Shown here piece after piece: positions 9,170-20,400 of a stretch of DNA of 64,000 nt. The notes beneath the pieces were generated by a model. That model had not been told where the DNA came from. It saw only the letters and a list, made by a program, of their open reading frames with translations, and ran no database searches. Location of the stretch: NCBI GenBank assembly GCA_022478985.1, contig JAKSZP010017427.1:31707-95706 (forward strand), given 5' to 3'. Origin of the DNA: Massospora cicadina. Lineage: Eukaryota; Entomophthoromycota; Entomophthoromycetes; Entomophthorales; Entomophthoraceae. Each line of letters opens with the position of its first letter. Position 1 is the first letter of the stretch. The translations under genes were made by a program, and so were the position numbers.

Positions 9170-10560
9170 GCAGATGGTGATAACAGTGAGTAAGGCTCAC
9201 CTTAATACATATCAGCTCTTAGATCTATTAGTTTGCTTATAAGAACTCTGAAATGACTGTGTCCAAAATTACCTGAGATGATGAACCCATAATTAACTAC
9301 CCTGATAACTGATCTCCTATGAAGAGCTGAAATGTGTAGAACAGCAATTTCTAAGGTGCTTATAGATTGGACAAGGACAAGAAGAAAACGTAGTAGCCCA
9401 TTTTATCACCAACCTAATCAAGATACTCTGTGGGCAAGATATCTAGCCCACCACTAATAGAGAATACTGAAAATTTGGAGCAGTCTGATTATGACTGAGA
9501 ATCTATTTATATAATTGAGTATTCTCAACCTTTAACAGAAATTAACAAATGACTATTGCATGACATCATGTGGCCATCACTGATTAGTCAACTTTTCAAG
9601 TAACTCAAGCCATTAGGTACAGAATCTGAACTATTTTGTTAGAAGTTAGATTTGGAGAATAGACTAGATTAGAAGCTTATTATAAAAAACCACGTGGGCC
9701 AATATGCATATATTGAGTTAGCACAAAAATTAAATGATTTACTGTGTAATATGTTCAAAACCTTCTTAGATGGAAGAAGAGTTACAGGAGAATGGCTTAT
9801 TAATGTAATTCATACTGCCATGCAATCTGCAGTATTCATAAAAATAAAACAAGAAGGTCAAGAGGAGCATTCCATTATTAACAAAGAATTTTAGGAAAAG
9901 TCTCAACGACTAAGGGCCCAAATTTACAAGATGAAAGACAATTTTATGTAGGATACCATTTATAGGCGTGAGAAGCTTGAAAATAAAATGGATAAAAATA
10001 ATAAATTCTAAGATTCAGTATAATTGTTATTAGATTAATGAGTTTAATGGAGCTGTCGTCCATAATGAGAAAAAACTCAATATATAACGATAGTAATTTA
10101 AGGAAATAAATTTAAAGAACAAGACCAAGAAGTAGACAATCTATAAGTTCATACTAATAGTCAAAATGAGGAAATTTCAAAATTGAAATTAAAAGCCCAA
10201 GGATGCTCAGATTGGGAACATAATATCAATCTTCAAAGAAAAGATTGGACAATGGATAATGAAAATGTGACTAAAACAAATAAAAGTAGCTATGCATCAT
10301 ACTAAATGAGGATGAAGCTACAGAAATCAATCCAGAAGTCTATTTATACCCTACCAGAATTGCCCAAAAATATGGCTGCCTTAGTCAATCCAAATACCTC
10401 AACCCAAGGCGCTGCGCACCAGCGTTCTGAGACACCTGAGATAAGTCAAAAAAATCAATATTGTTAACATCGCCCTTTATTGGGTGAAGCCTCTAATAGA
10501 GGGTGTGACCCAGTATTATTAAATTTACTGGATGCCAATTAAACTCCAACTTTAACTTGG
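9170..10560 (+). pseudogene. Ty3-B gag, first part (coiled-coil type), decayed
   Basis: A plus-strand reading frame with many stops begins soon after the primer site. The best-kept piece is 9694-9894, with 66 codons around QKLNDLLCNMFKTFLDGRRV. It is followed by highly charged helix-forming stretches (EKSQRLRAQIYKMKDNF, REKLENKMDKNNKF, EEISKLKLKAQG). Similar coiled-coil stretches are seen in the gag of Ty3-C (about 17990-18170) and Ty3-D (27420-27750, 34140-34330). Several stops would be Gln codons. It would have formed the particle coat. From 10561 to about 10871 no coding sequence is visible. Confidence 0.5.
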
Positions 10561-10871
10561 GCTGAGCCAGTTTGAAGTGTTGGATATCCTTTCTGACAAA
10601 TAATATTATTTTGTTTGAATAATTTGAGTCTCATGATGGCTAGTGAATCAAGCCAAGGGTCATCAGAATTTATTTACCTATAATTTTTTTATATTAATCT
10701 TAGTTAATTGGCAATCAATGCCAATAGTTTTGCTAAGCTAGGCATTAGGTTGCCATCAGTTAGTGTTTTCTCCGGGGCTTTTCTTGTATTTTTGGTCCCC
10801 CATTATTAGTCTTAGCCCTTTAATTATGGTGAGGCTCCTTTAATAAAAACAACTTTACATTGTAAATAAAA

Positions 10872-12771
10872 TAATTCCTCAACATTAACTTTAAGCAATT
10901 TTAGAAAACAAGTCGATTTTCCACCACTGACTCAATGCACCAATCTCCAAATTTATGTCCTCAGATCCACCACCTGTTGCCCCAGTATGGGGCAGTGGTG
11001 ATCCACCTGATAGCATTTACCGCCCAGCAGGCAAACGCATGCAGACTGGCTCATCCAGTCTGCCAAATACATCCAGCTGCTATGTCCCTCCAAGGGACTT
11101 AGCACTACACCTCACATGAGCCCACCCAACCTGCCCCACCCCTAGCCCTACCCCAATCCAATTTTGCTTTTGCCTCTGCATTGAGTATGGATGTGTCTTC
11201 CTGTACGCTGACAAAGTGATAATTGAGATGACAATGGCCACCTTTGCATCAGCAGGGTTTATCAACTTCCGCCTTAAAAAGGGCTATTTGATAATGGATT
11301 CCCCACCAAAGAAGATGCAGCCGCTGCACTATGCCCTTAATATACAAAAACACACCCATTATCACAACCTGAACATGCTTCCCAGATGACTCTACACTTG
11401 TGGTAACCTTTGAAAACCTCCCCTCACACCTTCCTCCTCAAACACTTTATGAGGAGTAGATGTCAGGGTTGTCCACTTATGGTGAAAACCCTATCCTTTA
11501 ATTTATTGTCCCAAGTGGTGCAGAACGCCTCACAGCACCTTGGGCAATGGCTACCATTACCCCCCCACAAGCTGAACATGGCCCAGCATATACCACTGCG
11601 AGCATATATCCCATACAACTTGACCATTTATTTTGGGCTTCACCAACAACAGTTGCACAATTTGCCCCCTTTTCTATGAATTTTACCACACCAAAAAGGC
11701 ATGTCAATATAATTCATACCCTGCGAACACGGCCAACTCCACCCATGAGGCCACACCAACAGAGTTTGAGTAGGGATTTTGGCTGCCCCCACCCCCACAG
11801 GCCATGCACTTAAATCAGAAGCATAAACTAGCACTCAAACCCAAGCTGGCCAATGCACACCCACGCCAACTAATAAGGTGCAGGATTGGACCCATGTTCA
11901 CTCCAGAAAATCTCCCACCCCAACCCTACCAAACAAAATCACCTAACACCCAATTTTCCCAAATTAACCATAATCCCAGGAACTTACTAGATATAGTGAC
12001 TGAATCTGATAAAATTGTCCCACCACCAAGTTATCCAATTGATTTAACACCTTACCTGAATTCAGACTTTGAAACCCAAGCACTGACTAACTGATATGTC
12101 CACAAACCCAAAGCCACCTTTATTCAAAGTGACCACCAGTTTGACTAGGCTACGGTGGCCTATCCCAATAAACCCCATTTCTGCAAAATGCGTGAAAAAT
12201 CTGTTAAGGAATTTAAAAAGGGGGTGCACATCCCCTTATTCCCCTCTGATTTTTTCCTACCACAAAAGAGGAAATCAACAACTATATGAAACTGCCACCA
12301 TCGCTGTCAAGCATGTCACTGAACTGGTAGATTATTCACCATCCACACACACCACAAGAGCCAATACTGCAAAATTGGAACAAATTCTCGACGCCTTCAT
12401 CCACGCTGAACACCACATTATCAAACTTATAGAGGCTTTAATCCAGGCCCAAATTGTTGATCTCAACAACTATATACTTCACCTTGACCCTCATCCTGAA
12501 GATTTCCCAACCCCTGCTCTCAGCATTGATCCGCCTCTACAATGCTGAGCCTGAAGATGACCCGCCCAATCCCACCACTCCCTCCGCCATGATGGGATAA
12601 GCGGCTCACCGCTGTGCCAGCTGGTAAGTTATTTTCTCATTTCTTTTTATGTCTCGCTGCCCAAAAATGGCAGTTGATTCATGTTTTATTTTTAGTTTGT
12701 TTAATTTTGGAGTTTGAGTTTTGGTATTGTCTGTCCCCTGGTCAGCTTGCCTTGGTTAGTAAAATAAAATA
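10872..12771 (+). mobile_element. ORF1-only LINE-like element, copy A
   Basis: It aligns by eye over its whole length with copy B (15609-17518), whose ends are fixed by target duplications. Shared blocks include TGTCCTCAGATCCA at the N-terminus (near 10956) and the GGxTTxATCxxCTTCCGCCTT block near 11255. It ends with the tail GTCTGTCCCCTGGTCAGC (from about 12729), then AATAAAA-type sequence. There is no RT or endonuclease. The flanks are AT-rich (TAAATAAAAT on both sides), so a target duplication is possible but not provable. It lies within Ty3-B gag. Confidence 0.7.
10956..12548 (+). pseudogene. ORF1-like protein of copy A, decayed
   Basis: Pieces in several frames give a Pro-rich N-terminus (SSDPPPVAPVWGSG, RPAGKRMQTGSSSLP) and an RNA-binding-like fold region (IIEMTMATFASAGFINFRLK). 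The zinc-knuckle position (DHLFWASPTT...) has lost its Cys. A Pro/Thr-rich linker follows (11804-12094), then a helical C-terminus (12096-12548, around ILDAFIHAEHHIIKLIEALI). The same order is seen in copy B. The middle blocks correspond to LINE-1 ORF1, where HLFWLTVDSAPPICTHC occupies the same place. Frameshifts and stops prevent translation as one protein. Confidence 0.55.
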
Positions 12772-14104
12772 CTAAAATAAAATCTTTTTAAATTACAATA
12801 GCTAATTTAATTTTCTTTATATCCCTTCTCCATCTAAGGTCAAGGTTGGTAAACTTAGGGGCACGTTGGCCCCCTTTCTCTTTGCAGGGAGATGGACTGA
12901 GCCTCCCACACCTGCCCCCTCTTGGAATTCTGAGCTTGCACCATGTGAGCACCCTAAGCAGTTAGAAGTCCTGTAGGATAAAATCAGAGCCAAACTGAAA
13001 GGGATAATGTCAGCTATAAGCTTTCAAGTTTTCCTATATTAGACAAGAATGGAAGTATAACCACTTTATTAAAAGGTTTGAGATGGTCTTTATGAGACTA
13101 AAACTGTAATAAGCTACTACAATTATCAAATGGTTGATGAATAGAGTAATGAGTGGATTATGTGACATCTGCACGATAATTTTACTTATTCCAAGGCCAA
13201 ATATTCTATTCTGTGTTATTTAGAGGTCCTGAGTGTATGGCTACTTAAAAGCCAGTTAAATGAGATGTAGTTTAAGAGTATGAGATGTTAGCCAAATTCT
13301 AAGACCAATTTTTTTAAAAAAAGATCATGCCCTTATTAGCGCCATGGCCATAAATGTTTGATTAATGTTTAAATAGTATTACAACATGCAGTGCAGACAT
13401 ACTAGAACTTTATGAGCACTATCATGACAGAATTAATTTAAATCTTGTGTCATCTAGAATTAGTGATTACTTACGCCAATATTTACAAACTTTTAGACCA
13501 CCTAACACTATCGCCTAACCTGAAATTATATGCATTATAGGAAAAAAATCAACTCTAACAGAAATAATCTCAGCAATACATACAAAAAATGAGCATTAAA
13601 TACCAAAAACACAAAGGCAACGTGCCCTTAGGTTGAGATTACTTAGTATTATTATAGTTGAAAATAACATTATTCATAAAATTTCACCAAAGCAACATTA
13701 ATTTAGCACCTTAAATAGATTTATAATGAGGAAAAATATAATGCACAACAGAAGCAGGATGATTTATTATTATGTAAGCAACAAAATATCAGATCAAAAT
13801 GCACTCACAGGCAGCATGACCTCATTAATCAAGAAGAAGACTATTGAAACTGACCATCTTCATATATATCATGCAGTCTCAGATGCTCATGCGGTTACTT
13901 GATCTCAGAAAAAAGTAGATGAGCTTTAAGAATTCAATATAGTCATTAGATCATATATCCAGAAAATTACAAAAGTGCGCCAGCTGAAGGGCCAAGTCAA
14001 ACCAGTGTTATTCCAATTCAATTGATTGTAAAATTAGCAATTTACATTAACTTATTCATTACTGAGTGTCCTAGCATCAGCAATACCCTAAAGTACACTC
14101 TAGA
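12772..14104 (+). pseudogene. Ty3-B gag, second part, decayed
   Basis: After copy A a plus-strand frame resumes (from about 12890, WTEPPTPAPSWNSELAPCEH) and continues for about 400 codons with frequent TAA/TAG stops. These fall mostly where Gln would fit (for example EVL*DKIRAKLKG, LY*TRMEV*PLY*KV). Long Gln/Lys/Glu-rich helices occur around 13740-13840. Near 14104 the LINE-3 3' end interrupts it. It is judged gag from position, charge and the similar layout in Ty3-D; no zinc knuckle was found. Confidence 0.4.
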
Positions 14105-14358
14105 TTATTTTATTTCTATAGGGGAAGGCCAAACAGGGGATAGACACTTCAAATTAAAAGAAGAAAATAAATAAAGTAAAGTATAAAAATGAGCGAAATT
14201 ATAAGGTTGGCTTCAACTCCTCCTGTTATCAGCCAGTACCTGACAGGGTTTGAAAAGCTGGTATCACTACTCATATATAGGTGTTATACCATGATAGAGC
14301 ATAATGGAGGAAAGGGTCTGTTTTTAAGAGCCATATTGAAAATCAAGAGTTTAATTAT
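14105..14358 (-). mobile_element. LINE-3, 3' end segment
   Basis: Read on the minus strand, it matches the LINE-1 ORF2 end and 3' UTR: the region equal to LINE-1 49384-49460, then GAAGTGTCTATCCCCTG and AATAAAAT (LINE-1: GAAGTGTCCGTCCCATG...AATAAA). It continues to the right of Ty3-C at 23603, so Ty3-C landed inside LINE-3. 14354-14358 (attat) is one copy of the Ty3-C target duplication. The flank left of 14105 (AAAGTACACTCTAGATTA) loosely resembles the flank right of the LINE-3 5' end near 40110, a possible decayed target duplication. Confidence 0.7.
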
Positions 14359-14836
14359 TGTCAGGAAGCAGATATGACTGGATGATATGCTACCCATACC
14401 AGTAGATTAGAGGGGGAATCAAGATGAGTCTTGATATTGATGGAAAAAGGTATATGAATAATAATTGATCTAAATGTTGCCCATTCAGAGAATTAAGGGG
14501 AATTATGCCAAGATTTGATATAAATGAGAGCTTTTAGAAAGGGGAAGGCAAATAGAAGCCTACCAAGCCAAGGATACATCTGAATTGGGAACTGAGATAT
14601 AAAGAGTCAAATGGAGGATTGAGGAGGAGGTCTTTTCCCATAATTAGGTGGTTGCAGATAAGTCTGGATTAATATTAAATAATAAAAATCGAAATAAGGA
14701 GTGATTGCTCCATATATAGTTTATCAAGTTTTATTAAAGTCAGCAATCTTCATATCATCCAATTTAATTGCTCAAGTGGCTAATACCCTGTGCAAACCAA
14801 GTTAGCGGAATCAAGCCTGTATGCCAAGAATTAACA
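14359..14836 (+). repeat. Ty3-C 5' LTR
   Basis: It starts TGTCAGGAAG and ends GAATTAACA, the same as the 3' LTR. The identity is high through the middle (for example GCCAAGATTTGATATAAATGAGAGCTT in both). The left edge is fixed by the attat duplication and the right edge by the primer site at 14838. Confidence 0.93.
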
Positions 14837-14837
14837 G

Positions 14838-14856
14838 TGGTGATCACTACAGGGGG
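14838..14856 (+). other. Primer-binding site of Ty3-C
   Basis: TGGTGATCACTACAGGGGG begins one base after the LTR. It is nearly identical to the sites of Ty3-D (TGGTGCTCACTACAGGGG) and Ty3-E (TGGTGCTCACTATAGGGG). Confidence 0.8.
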
Positions 14857-14949
14857 CCACTGGTCAACTGTAATTTTTTGATGCTAGGATATGATAATGA
14901 GCCCTCATTCATTTCGACAATTTGCTTGGATTCCACGTGCATTATGCTG

Positions 14950-15593
14950 AAGAAGCACAAGAAGCACCTAACAACAAACTGGTATTATTTACTGTAATTT
15001 GAACTGGGGGATGATGAAGTTATGATCAATCTGCAATTAGAAAACTGCCCTGAGCTGATGGCCAAACAACAAGGATGCTCCATGAATGTGACTCCTCAGC
15101 AGCTGCAGGATATTATGGAGTGGTTGTTGTGATGAGATCAACTATATGAAGATGAGGTGGGGGAGTATGCCTTGAGTTTGTTTTATAAGCAACGAGACCA
15201 AGAAAATCGTTATGACCTGTACATGTCCTATCTGGATGTGACTACAACAGGATTGGCTCACCACCTTAGTACCCATGGAATCGAGGAGTATCCAGTCACT
15301 TATGTGCAACCATCTATTTGCCAGCTACTGCGTGTGCTGGCTCGCCACAATGTAGAGATTGAAGATGTATTACAGTTCACTTGAGCACAGCAAGACAATA
15401 CTTGCTTCTGCTTGACTGCCTTGATCACTCATTCTCAGAGTACAGGGGCGCTGGTACAGATGGACTATTGTGTTGGGGACGTCTGCCATTAATTGGGCAT
15501 TTTGGTACCACAGTTAAATATAAAGTTACCTCGGGTAATAGGAGTACTGTTGGATTGGCATGGCCTATCAGCGGAATAGATTTAGGATGTAAC
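14950..15593 (+). pseudogene. Ty3-C gag N-terminal part, decayed
   Basis: A frame from about 15000 gives INLQLENCPELMAKQQG and NVTPQQLQDIMEWLL, two stops, then an open 75-codon piece (15157-15384) around RYDLYMSYLDVTTTGLAHHL. After a TGA the same frame goes on (QDNTCFCLTALITHSQ...) to the ORF1-only insertion at 15609. By position it is the Gag N-terminus. No known domain is recognisable. It is interrupted by copy B and resumes at 17534. Confidence 0.5.
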
Positions 15594-17533
15594 AACATTG
15601 GAAGAATAAAACCTTTTTTTTTTCCGCTCAAACTCACTTTTGAGCAAACTTATAAAAAACAAGAGTTTAATTTACAACTGCCATCTGGCCACGTCCGTTT
15701 TACAGTTAATGTCCTCAGATCCAACGCCTGCTGCTCCAGAGTGGGGCAGCGGTGCTCCACCTCCCAGCGTTTTCCGCCCTGCAGGAAAATGAATTCAGAT
15801 GGGCTCAAACAGTCTGCCAAACTCTACTGGCCGTTTTATCCCCCCACAGGACTTAACGCTCCATCTAGCGCGCATCTACCCCTCTCGCCCCCATCCTCTC
15901 ACCCTACCCAGATCCAACATCCAATTTTTCCTCCATGTCAAATACTGGCGTTTATTCCCATATTCCAAGAAGGCAATAATTGAAGTGGCCACCGCTGCAT
16001 TTGCACTGGCTAGTTTCATTGATTTCCGCCCTTTTAAGGGCTATTTTGATATTGGCTTCCAAATGGAGGAGGATGCTGAAGCAGCAGCCTCCACCCCCTA
16101 ATAGACAAAAACACCCCCATTCCTACCACCCAAACTCGCCTTCCAACAGACACCACAATGGTGGTGTCATTTGTAAATCTTCCCTCCCACCTCCCATCCC
16201 AAAATATTATGAACAGTTAGTGGCAGGGATTATGGCTTATGGGACACAACCCAACCTTGTCTTCTCTGTTCCTTCTAGTGCAGAGCGCCTTGCTGTACCT
16301 CGCGCCGCTGCCACCATAATCCCCCGCTACCCTGCCATTGCCCAACAAATTCCCCCATGCTCATATTGCAGCAGCGCCTGAGCACTTTTTTTGGGCTTGG
16401 GTGGATAATGGTTGCCAAATTTGTCCCCTTTGTTTGCGACTTGACCATTCCAAAAATCCTTCCCCCAAGCCACTTCCTCTGATGTGGGTCTGGAGCCACA
16501 TTCAGTGGGTCACAAATGGGGTGTTTTGCTGCCCCCTCCTACCCAACAATCTAATTAGATGGGCCAGAGTTAAAAATTGGCCCTCACCAAATTGACTACC
16601 CACATTCAAACACCCAAATCTTCCCCCACCAATCAGAGTCAGGCTTGGACCTATTGTTCGCTCCCAAGTTGCCCAGTTGACTCTTACCCACCCCAATTAT
16701 TCATCCGCTATCCTTTTGAACCAAAATTCATGGGACCTATCGGCCAAAATTGATGAATCAGGTAAAATTATCATGAGTGAATAAACTTGTCAACCTCTCA
16801 GCCAGTTCGATTATGGTCAGGCCAAATTTTTCCTTCCTGATTTTAATAACCCACCTTCCAAACATTTTACTCCTCTACCCAATGATGCCCCCTACCAAAG
16901 TAACCACCAGCTCACCTTAGCTGCAGTGGCCTCTCCCCGTTGTCCAAACCTATGCAAAGCAGTGGCCAAATCAGTGGCTAAACTCCATGAAGGGCTGACC
17001 ACACTCTACTTCCCCCCAATTTCCCGAATCTCCCTGCAGCGACATCTCAAAGTTGTTTAACAATGCCAAAGCCGCTATCATGCATGTCGCCAAACCAGCA
17101 GAACTTAACCTGTCTGCTAAATTCACCCACCAGAGTATCTCTGATTTTGCTGAACTCCCTGAAGCCCACATTCAAGCTGAACTTTACATCGCGGAATTTG
17201 TTGAAGCAATATCCGCGCTCAGCTTGATGAAGAGGTTGAGAACTTGTACTACAATGTCCTTCACCCCCACTATGCTGATGCCCCAACGCCCTAGCTCTCC
17301 GCTTGAGTCCGTTTTTTCAACCAAAATGACATGGCCATGGCGGATTTGTCTGAGGACAAACCTCTTGACCCCCTCACCCTCACCCTGGTGGGTTAGCAGT
17401 TTCCACTACCCACCTGGTTTGCAGTTTAATTTTATCTTTCCATTTATTTTTGATCAAGTTTTATTTTTTGTGATTTTGGTAATGTCTGTCCCCTGGTTGG
17501 TGTACCTCAAATAAATATAACATTGGAAGAATA
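15594..17533 (+). mobile_element. ORF1-only LINE-like element, copy B, with 15-bp TSD
   Basis: The duplication AACATTGGAAGAATA stands at 15594-15608 and 17519-17533, exactly bracketing 15609-17518 (1910 bp). The element starts with a T-rich run, encodes an ORF1-like protein, and ends GTCTGTCCCCTGGTTGG...AATAAAT. A 15-bp duplication and a 3' AATAAA-type tail are signs of LINE-type target-primed insertion. It has no endonuclease or RT, so it must have been moved in trans. It is the clearest member of this family here. Copies A, C and D share its sequence. Confidence 0.85.
15711..17515 (+). pseudogene. ORF1-like protein of copy B, decayed
   Basis: Blocks in order, in changing frames: a Pro-rich start (SSDPTPAAPEWGSGAPPPS); PRSNIQFFLHVKYWRLFPYS and FIDFRPFKGYFDIGFQMEEDAEAAA (15799-16101); and EHFFWAWVDNGCQICPLC followed by LRLDHSKNP (about 16378-16455). 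The last is a zinc-knuckle-like C-x2-C-x4-H at the place of PPICTHCDVFGHKAHACP in LINE-1 ORF1. It ends with a helical C-terminus (17053-17300, around ELPEAHIQAELYIAEFVEAI). FDIGFQMEEDAEAAA equals LDLGFESKKAADEAAA in LINE-1. It probably coated or bound the LINE RNA. About 450 residues if joined, longer than LINE-1 ORF1. Confidence 0.6.
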
Positions 17534-19120
17534 CTGAGCGCTTTATGATGGATCTAGTCAAATGGGTAGAAGCTCTAAAAGCTGTGTTTGCTCAGCTTGA
17601 GGAAAAAATAACACTGATGGAATGGCATGTGGAAGATCAAATCAGTTCCTTATCAGCTGAATTAACCCAACTTCATATTTAAAGGAGTAACAAGCGCATG
17701 ACAGATAACACGCTTATCCTTTGGTCAACGCCCCCAAATATCTACAGCTAATTGTCAGGTTTCACAACTGGTAATTGTTAGCCAGGCTGAGCGCCATTAA
17801 GCCTTCCCTCTTTCAATCAGTGAGATAATAGAGTATGCGGACATGCAAGGCCAGCTTAATACCCTTCAATGGGCTAACAAAAAATTGGTTTGGGAACAAG
17901 CCACCCTCATTAACAAAATTAATAATGCTAAACTAACAAGAGGGTAACGCTAGCTGGCAACATGCACACATGCAAAAAATAATCAAAGATGTCCTCTCAT
18001 GACTACAAGCAGTGGAGCAGAAACTGAACATGGAGCGGGAATTATGTTCAGAATTGCAACATCAGTATGAGGCACTGCAAAATGAATTCCAGGATGGACG
18101 GTGTAGATGATATTCAGTTAAAGTGGAGCAGTTAATCAACTAACAGTTTGCGGAGCACGCCAGAGCCAGGGGGAATGGTACAGTTAGTGGTGATTTGGGA
18201 AAAAATGCTATGGATCAGCTAACAAATATCCCTTGGGCGTTGCAATGGATACCCCGTGCAACACTAATTCTTCCAAGTCCATTTCAACGAGTTCAATTCC
18301 ATCTAGCCGGCCATATGATAAAAAAAGGGGTGGTTCCTTTAGTCACTCCAGAACCAATTTGCCTGCTCCTTGTGGCAGGATCCTGGAGCAAGGCGAAGTT
18401 GTTTGGATCAAAAAAAAACCTCCTTTCAGTCATGACAGGAATCTAAATGGTTACTTTAAGTGATTCAAATTCACCATGGAAGGGGCTTCAGATCGATGGA
18501 AAGCAAAACTGTTGATGTCCGCTCTAGATGTGGAAAGCACTGATCAAGTTAACTGCTACCTCCCAAATAGCTTGGTATCCTACAAAGAAGTCAAAGCTAT
18601 TGTTCTCCAGCTGTTTGGGGCGTGACTAAGATGGTCCAAGGGAAAGCTGACTTCCTGACTATACATTTTCATCAAAATGAGACCCTGTTAGAATTCGCAG
18701 AACATTCTTTGGTGGAAGCACATGTACTACTTGGAGCTAACAGTTTATCCATAGAGGATGTCGGTATAGTGATGATGGCAGCTGTCAAACAATATAAGGA
18801 ACAATATAATGCTATGTCTCACGTTTTGGATGGAGATGTCAGACTTATTCAAATTGTGAACACCTTATGATGACTCTCCACCACAATCAGCACCCCTAAT
18901 GCAGCCCAAAAAATCTCTTCTGTCTCCACACTAAACTCTTCAGGATATGGGCTGCTCGACTGAGCTATCAACTGCCAGAACATATTCGTCCATCATATAA
19001 ATCAGCTGATCCTTTTCAGCCTATGTATACTACGCCGGTTCATCCATGACCATGGAATTATACTGTCAACTTTTGAACCGGCCCTTCCACCACAAGCTAT
19101 ATATCTGAACCTTTTATGAA
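17534..19120 (+). pseudogene. Ty3-C gag, capsid part, decayed
   Basis: After copy B, gag resumes with a helix-rich stretch (FMMDLVKWVEALKAVFAQLEEK). A coiled coil follows (about 17995-18090, RLQAVEQKLNMERELCSELQ), then 18195-18446 in a shifted frame. The capsid block at 18470-18870 includes LLMSALDVESTDQVNCYLPN, then the open 18622-18870 piece with KADFLTIHFHQNETLLEFAEH. The last block matches Ty3-E (KAEFLTIGFQRNKTFTAFAEH), a Ty3 Gag hallmark region. Several frameshifts separate the pieces. Confidence 0.65.
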
Positions 19121-19180
19121 TACTTGCTTCCAGTGCAGACAAAGAGGGCATTATGCGGGCAATTTCCCTAGCAACCCACA
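19121..19180 (+). pseudogene. Ty3-C nucleocapsid zinc knuckle, last Cys lost
   Basis: TCFQCRQRGHYAGNFP is a CCHC knuckle (C-x2-C-x4-H-x4-C) whose last Cys is Phe. The normal role is RNA binding and packaging. It lies in the usual place between capsid and protease. Confidence 0.75.
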
Positions 19181-19222
19181 AGTGTATGAGATGCCAGCTT
19201 AGAAAATTGAGCAGGAAAAAGC

Positions 19223-20400
19223 TTGAGCGGAGTAGATATGGGACGCTCTACCTCCGCTAAGTCCAATTCACTTGTCCCTAACGATTACCAAACATCTCTT
19301 CAGGTAGGATTTGAAACTCAATCGGATGATTTTTTGTACCAAGAGCTTCTGTCAGATACCCCTGCTTCTGTTTCAGAAAGTAAAATTCTCCCCCAAGCCC
19401 TGAGTCCGCCGGGATGTGCAGAAGCCATATGCGTGGCAGATCCTGGAATAGACTGGCACAAGCAACATGGATCCCTCACCGGACATTGCCTCTTTAGTAG
19501 GGGTTAATGTAGCCATTCCAGTAAAAAAATTGCTAGTATCCTCAGGTCAGCAAGGGCATTTCCTCATTTTTGAGTAACGCAAAGCCCTTGGACGTACATG
19601 TAATGAACACTGACGGTTCTTACTTGGAATGCACTTACTGCGACATTTTTGTTCAAAACACAAAAATCTGCGCTATCATAGACACAGGAGCCCCTGTGAT
19701 CATAGCCTCAACAAGGTTGGTGGCTAATCTTCTGTTGAGACTGGATGTGGACCATCAAGTAGTATATGGAAACGTGGGGACGCATAGCACTGTGTCTGAA
19801 GGAGCATATAGCGCGTTGCCTTTATGATTTGGATCAGTCAGGGCTTCTGCTCCACCGGTGGTTTTGCCAAATAACAACTATGGAATGTTAATCGGCGTGG
19901 CATTTATGAGGAAAGTTGGTGTTGTGATAAATATGGCGGAAGAAATTTTTAATAGCTTAGGACAACATATCCCCATTTACTTTACCACTTGTGGAATCCC
20001 AACGGATCTGTTCCACACTAGTCAAATTAATCTAGCGTACAGCAATGGAATGATTCCTGTTTGTTATCAATAAATGAAGCGGCGAACCAGGGCTCTCCCC
20101 AACCAGATTTATGAGTACAAAGGGATTCTGCTTTGGGCAGCGAGCGCTTTGAGCCTACCTTCTGAACACCAGCGCATAGTAGGGACTGAGCTCAAAATTG
20201 ATGTCCCTAAAGGACTTTATGGGGTTACTATGGCGCCTCACCAGCACTCACAACTTAAACCACATGTGGCTCCAGAGCTACTGCTCCCTAGAAATGGGGA
20301 GGTGAGAGTGCTGCTAGCAAATTTACAGAAGTATACAATAATGTTCCAACGGCACCAAGTGATGGCCTACCTACATTTAGCTCCTAAAGAGGAAGTTTGA
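19223..20400 (+). pseudogene. Ty3-C protease and protease-RT linker
   Basis: ECTYCDIFVQN and then AIIDTGAPVIIASTRLV (DTG at 19681-19689) mark a retropepsin with an intact active-site triplet. The flap and C-terminus follow in 19801-20000 (PPVVLPNNNYGMLIGVAFMR), matching Ty3-A and Ty3-E. The linker 20074-20400 (MKRRTRALPNQIYEYKGILL...) matches Ty3-E 31448-31116. Stops at 19827 and 20071 interrupt an otherwise constant frame. The piece 19223-19507 joins the knuckle to the protease. Confidence 0.8.
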
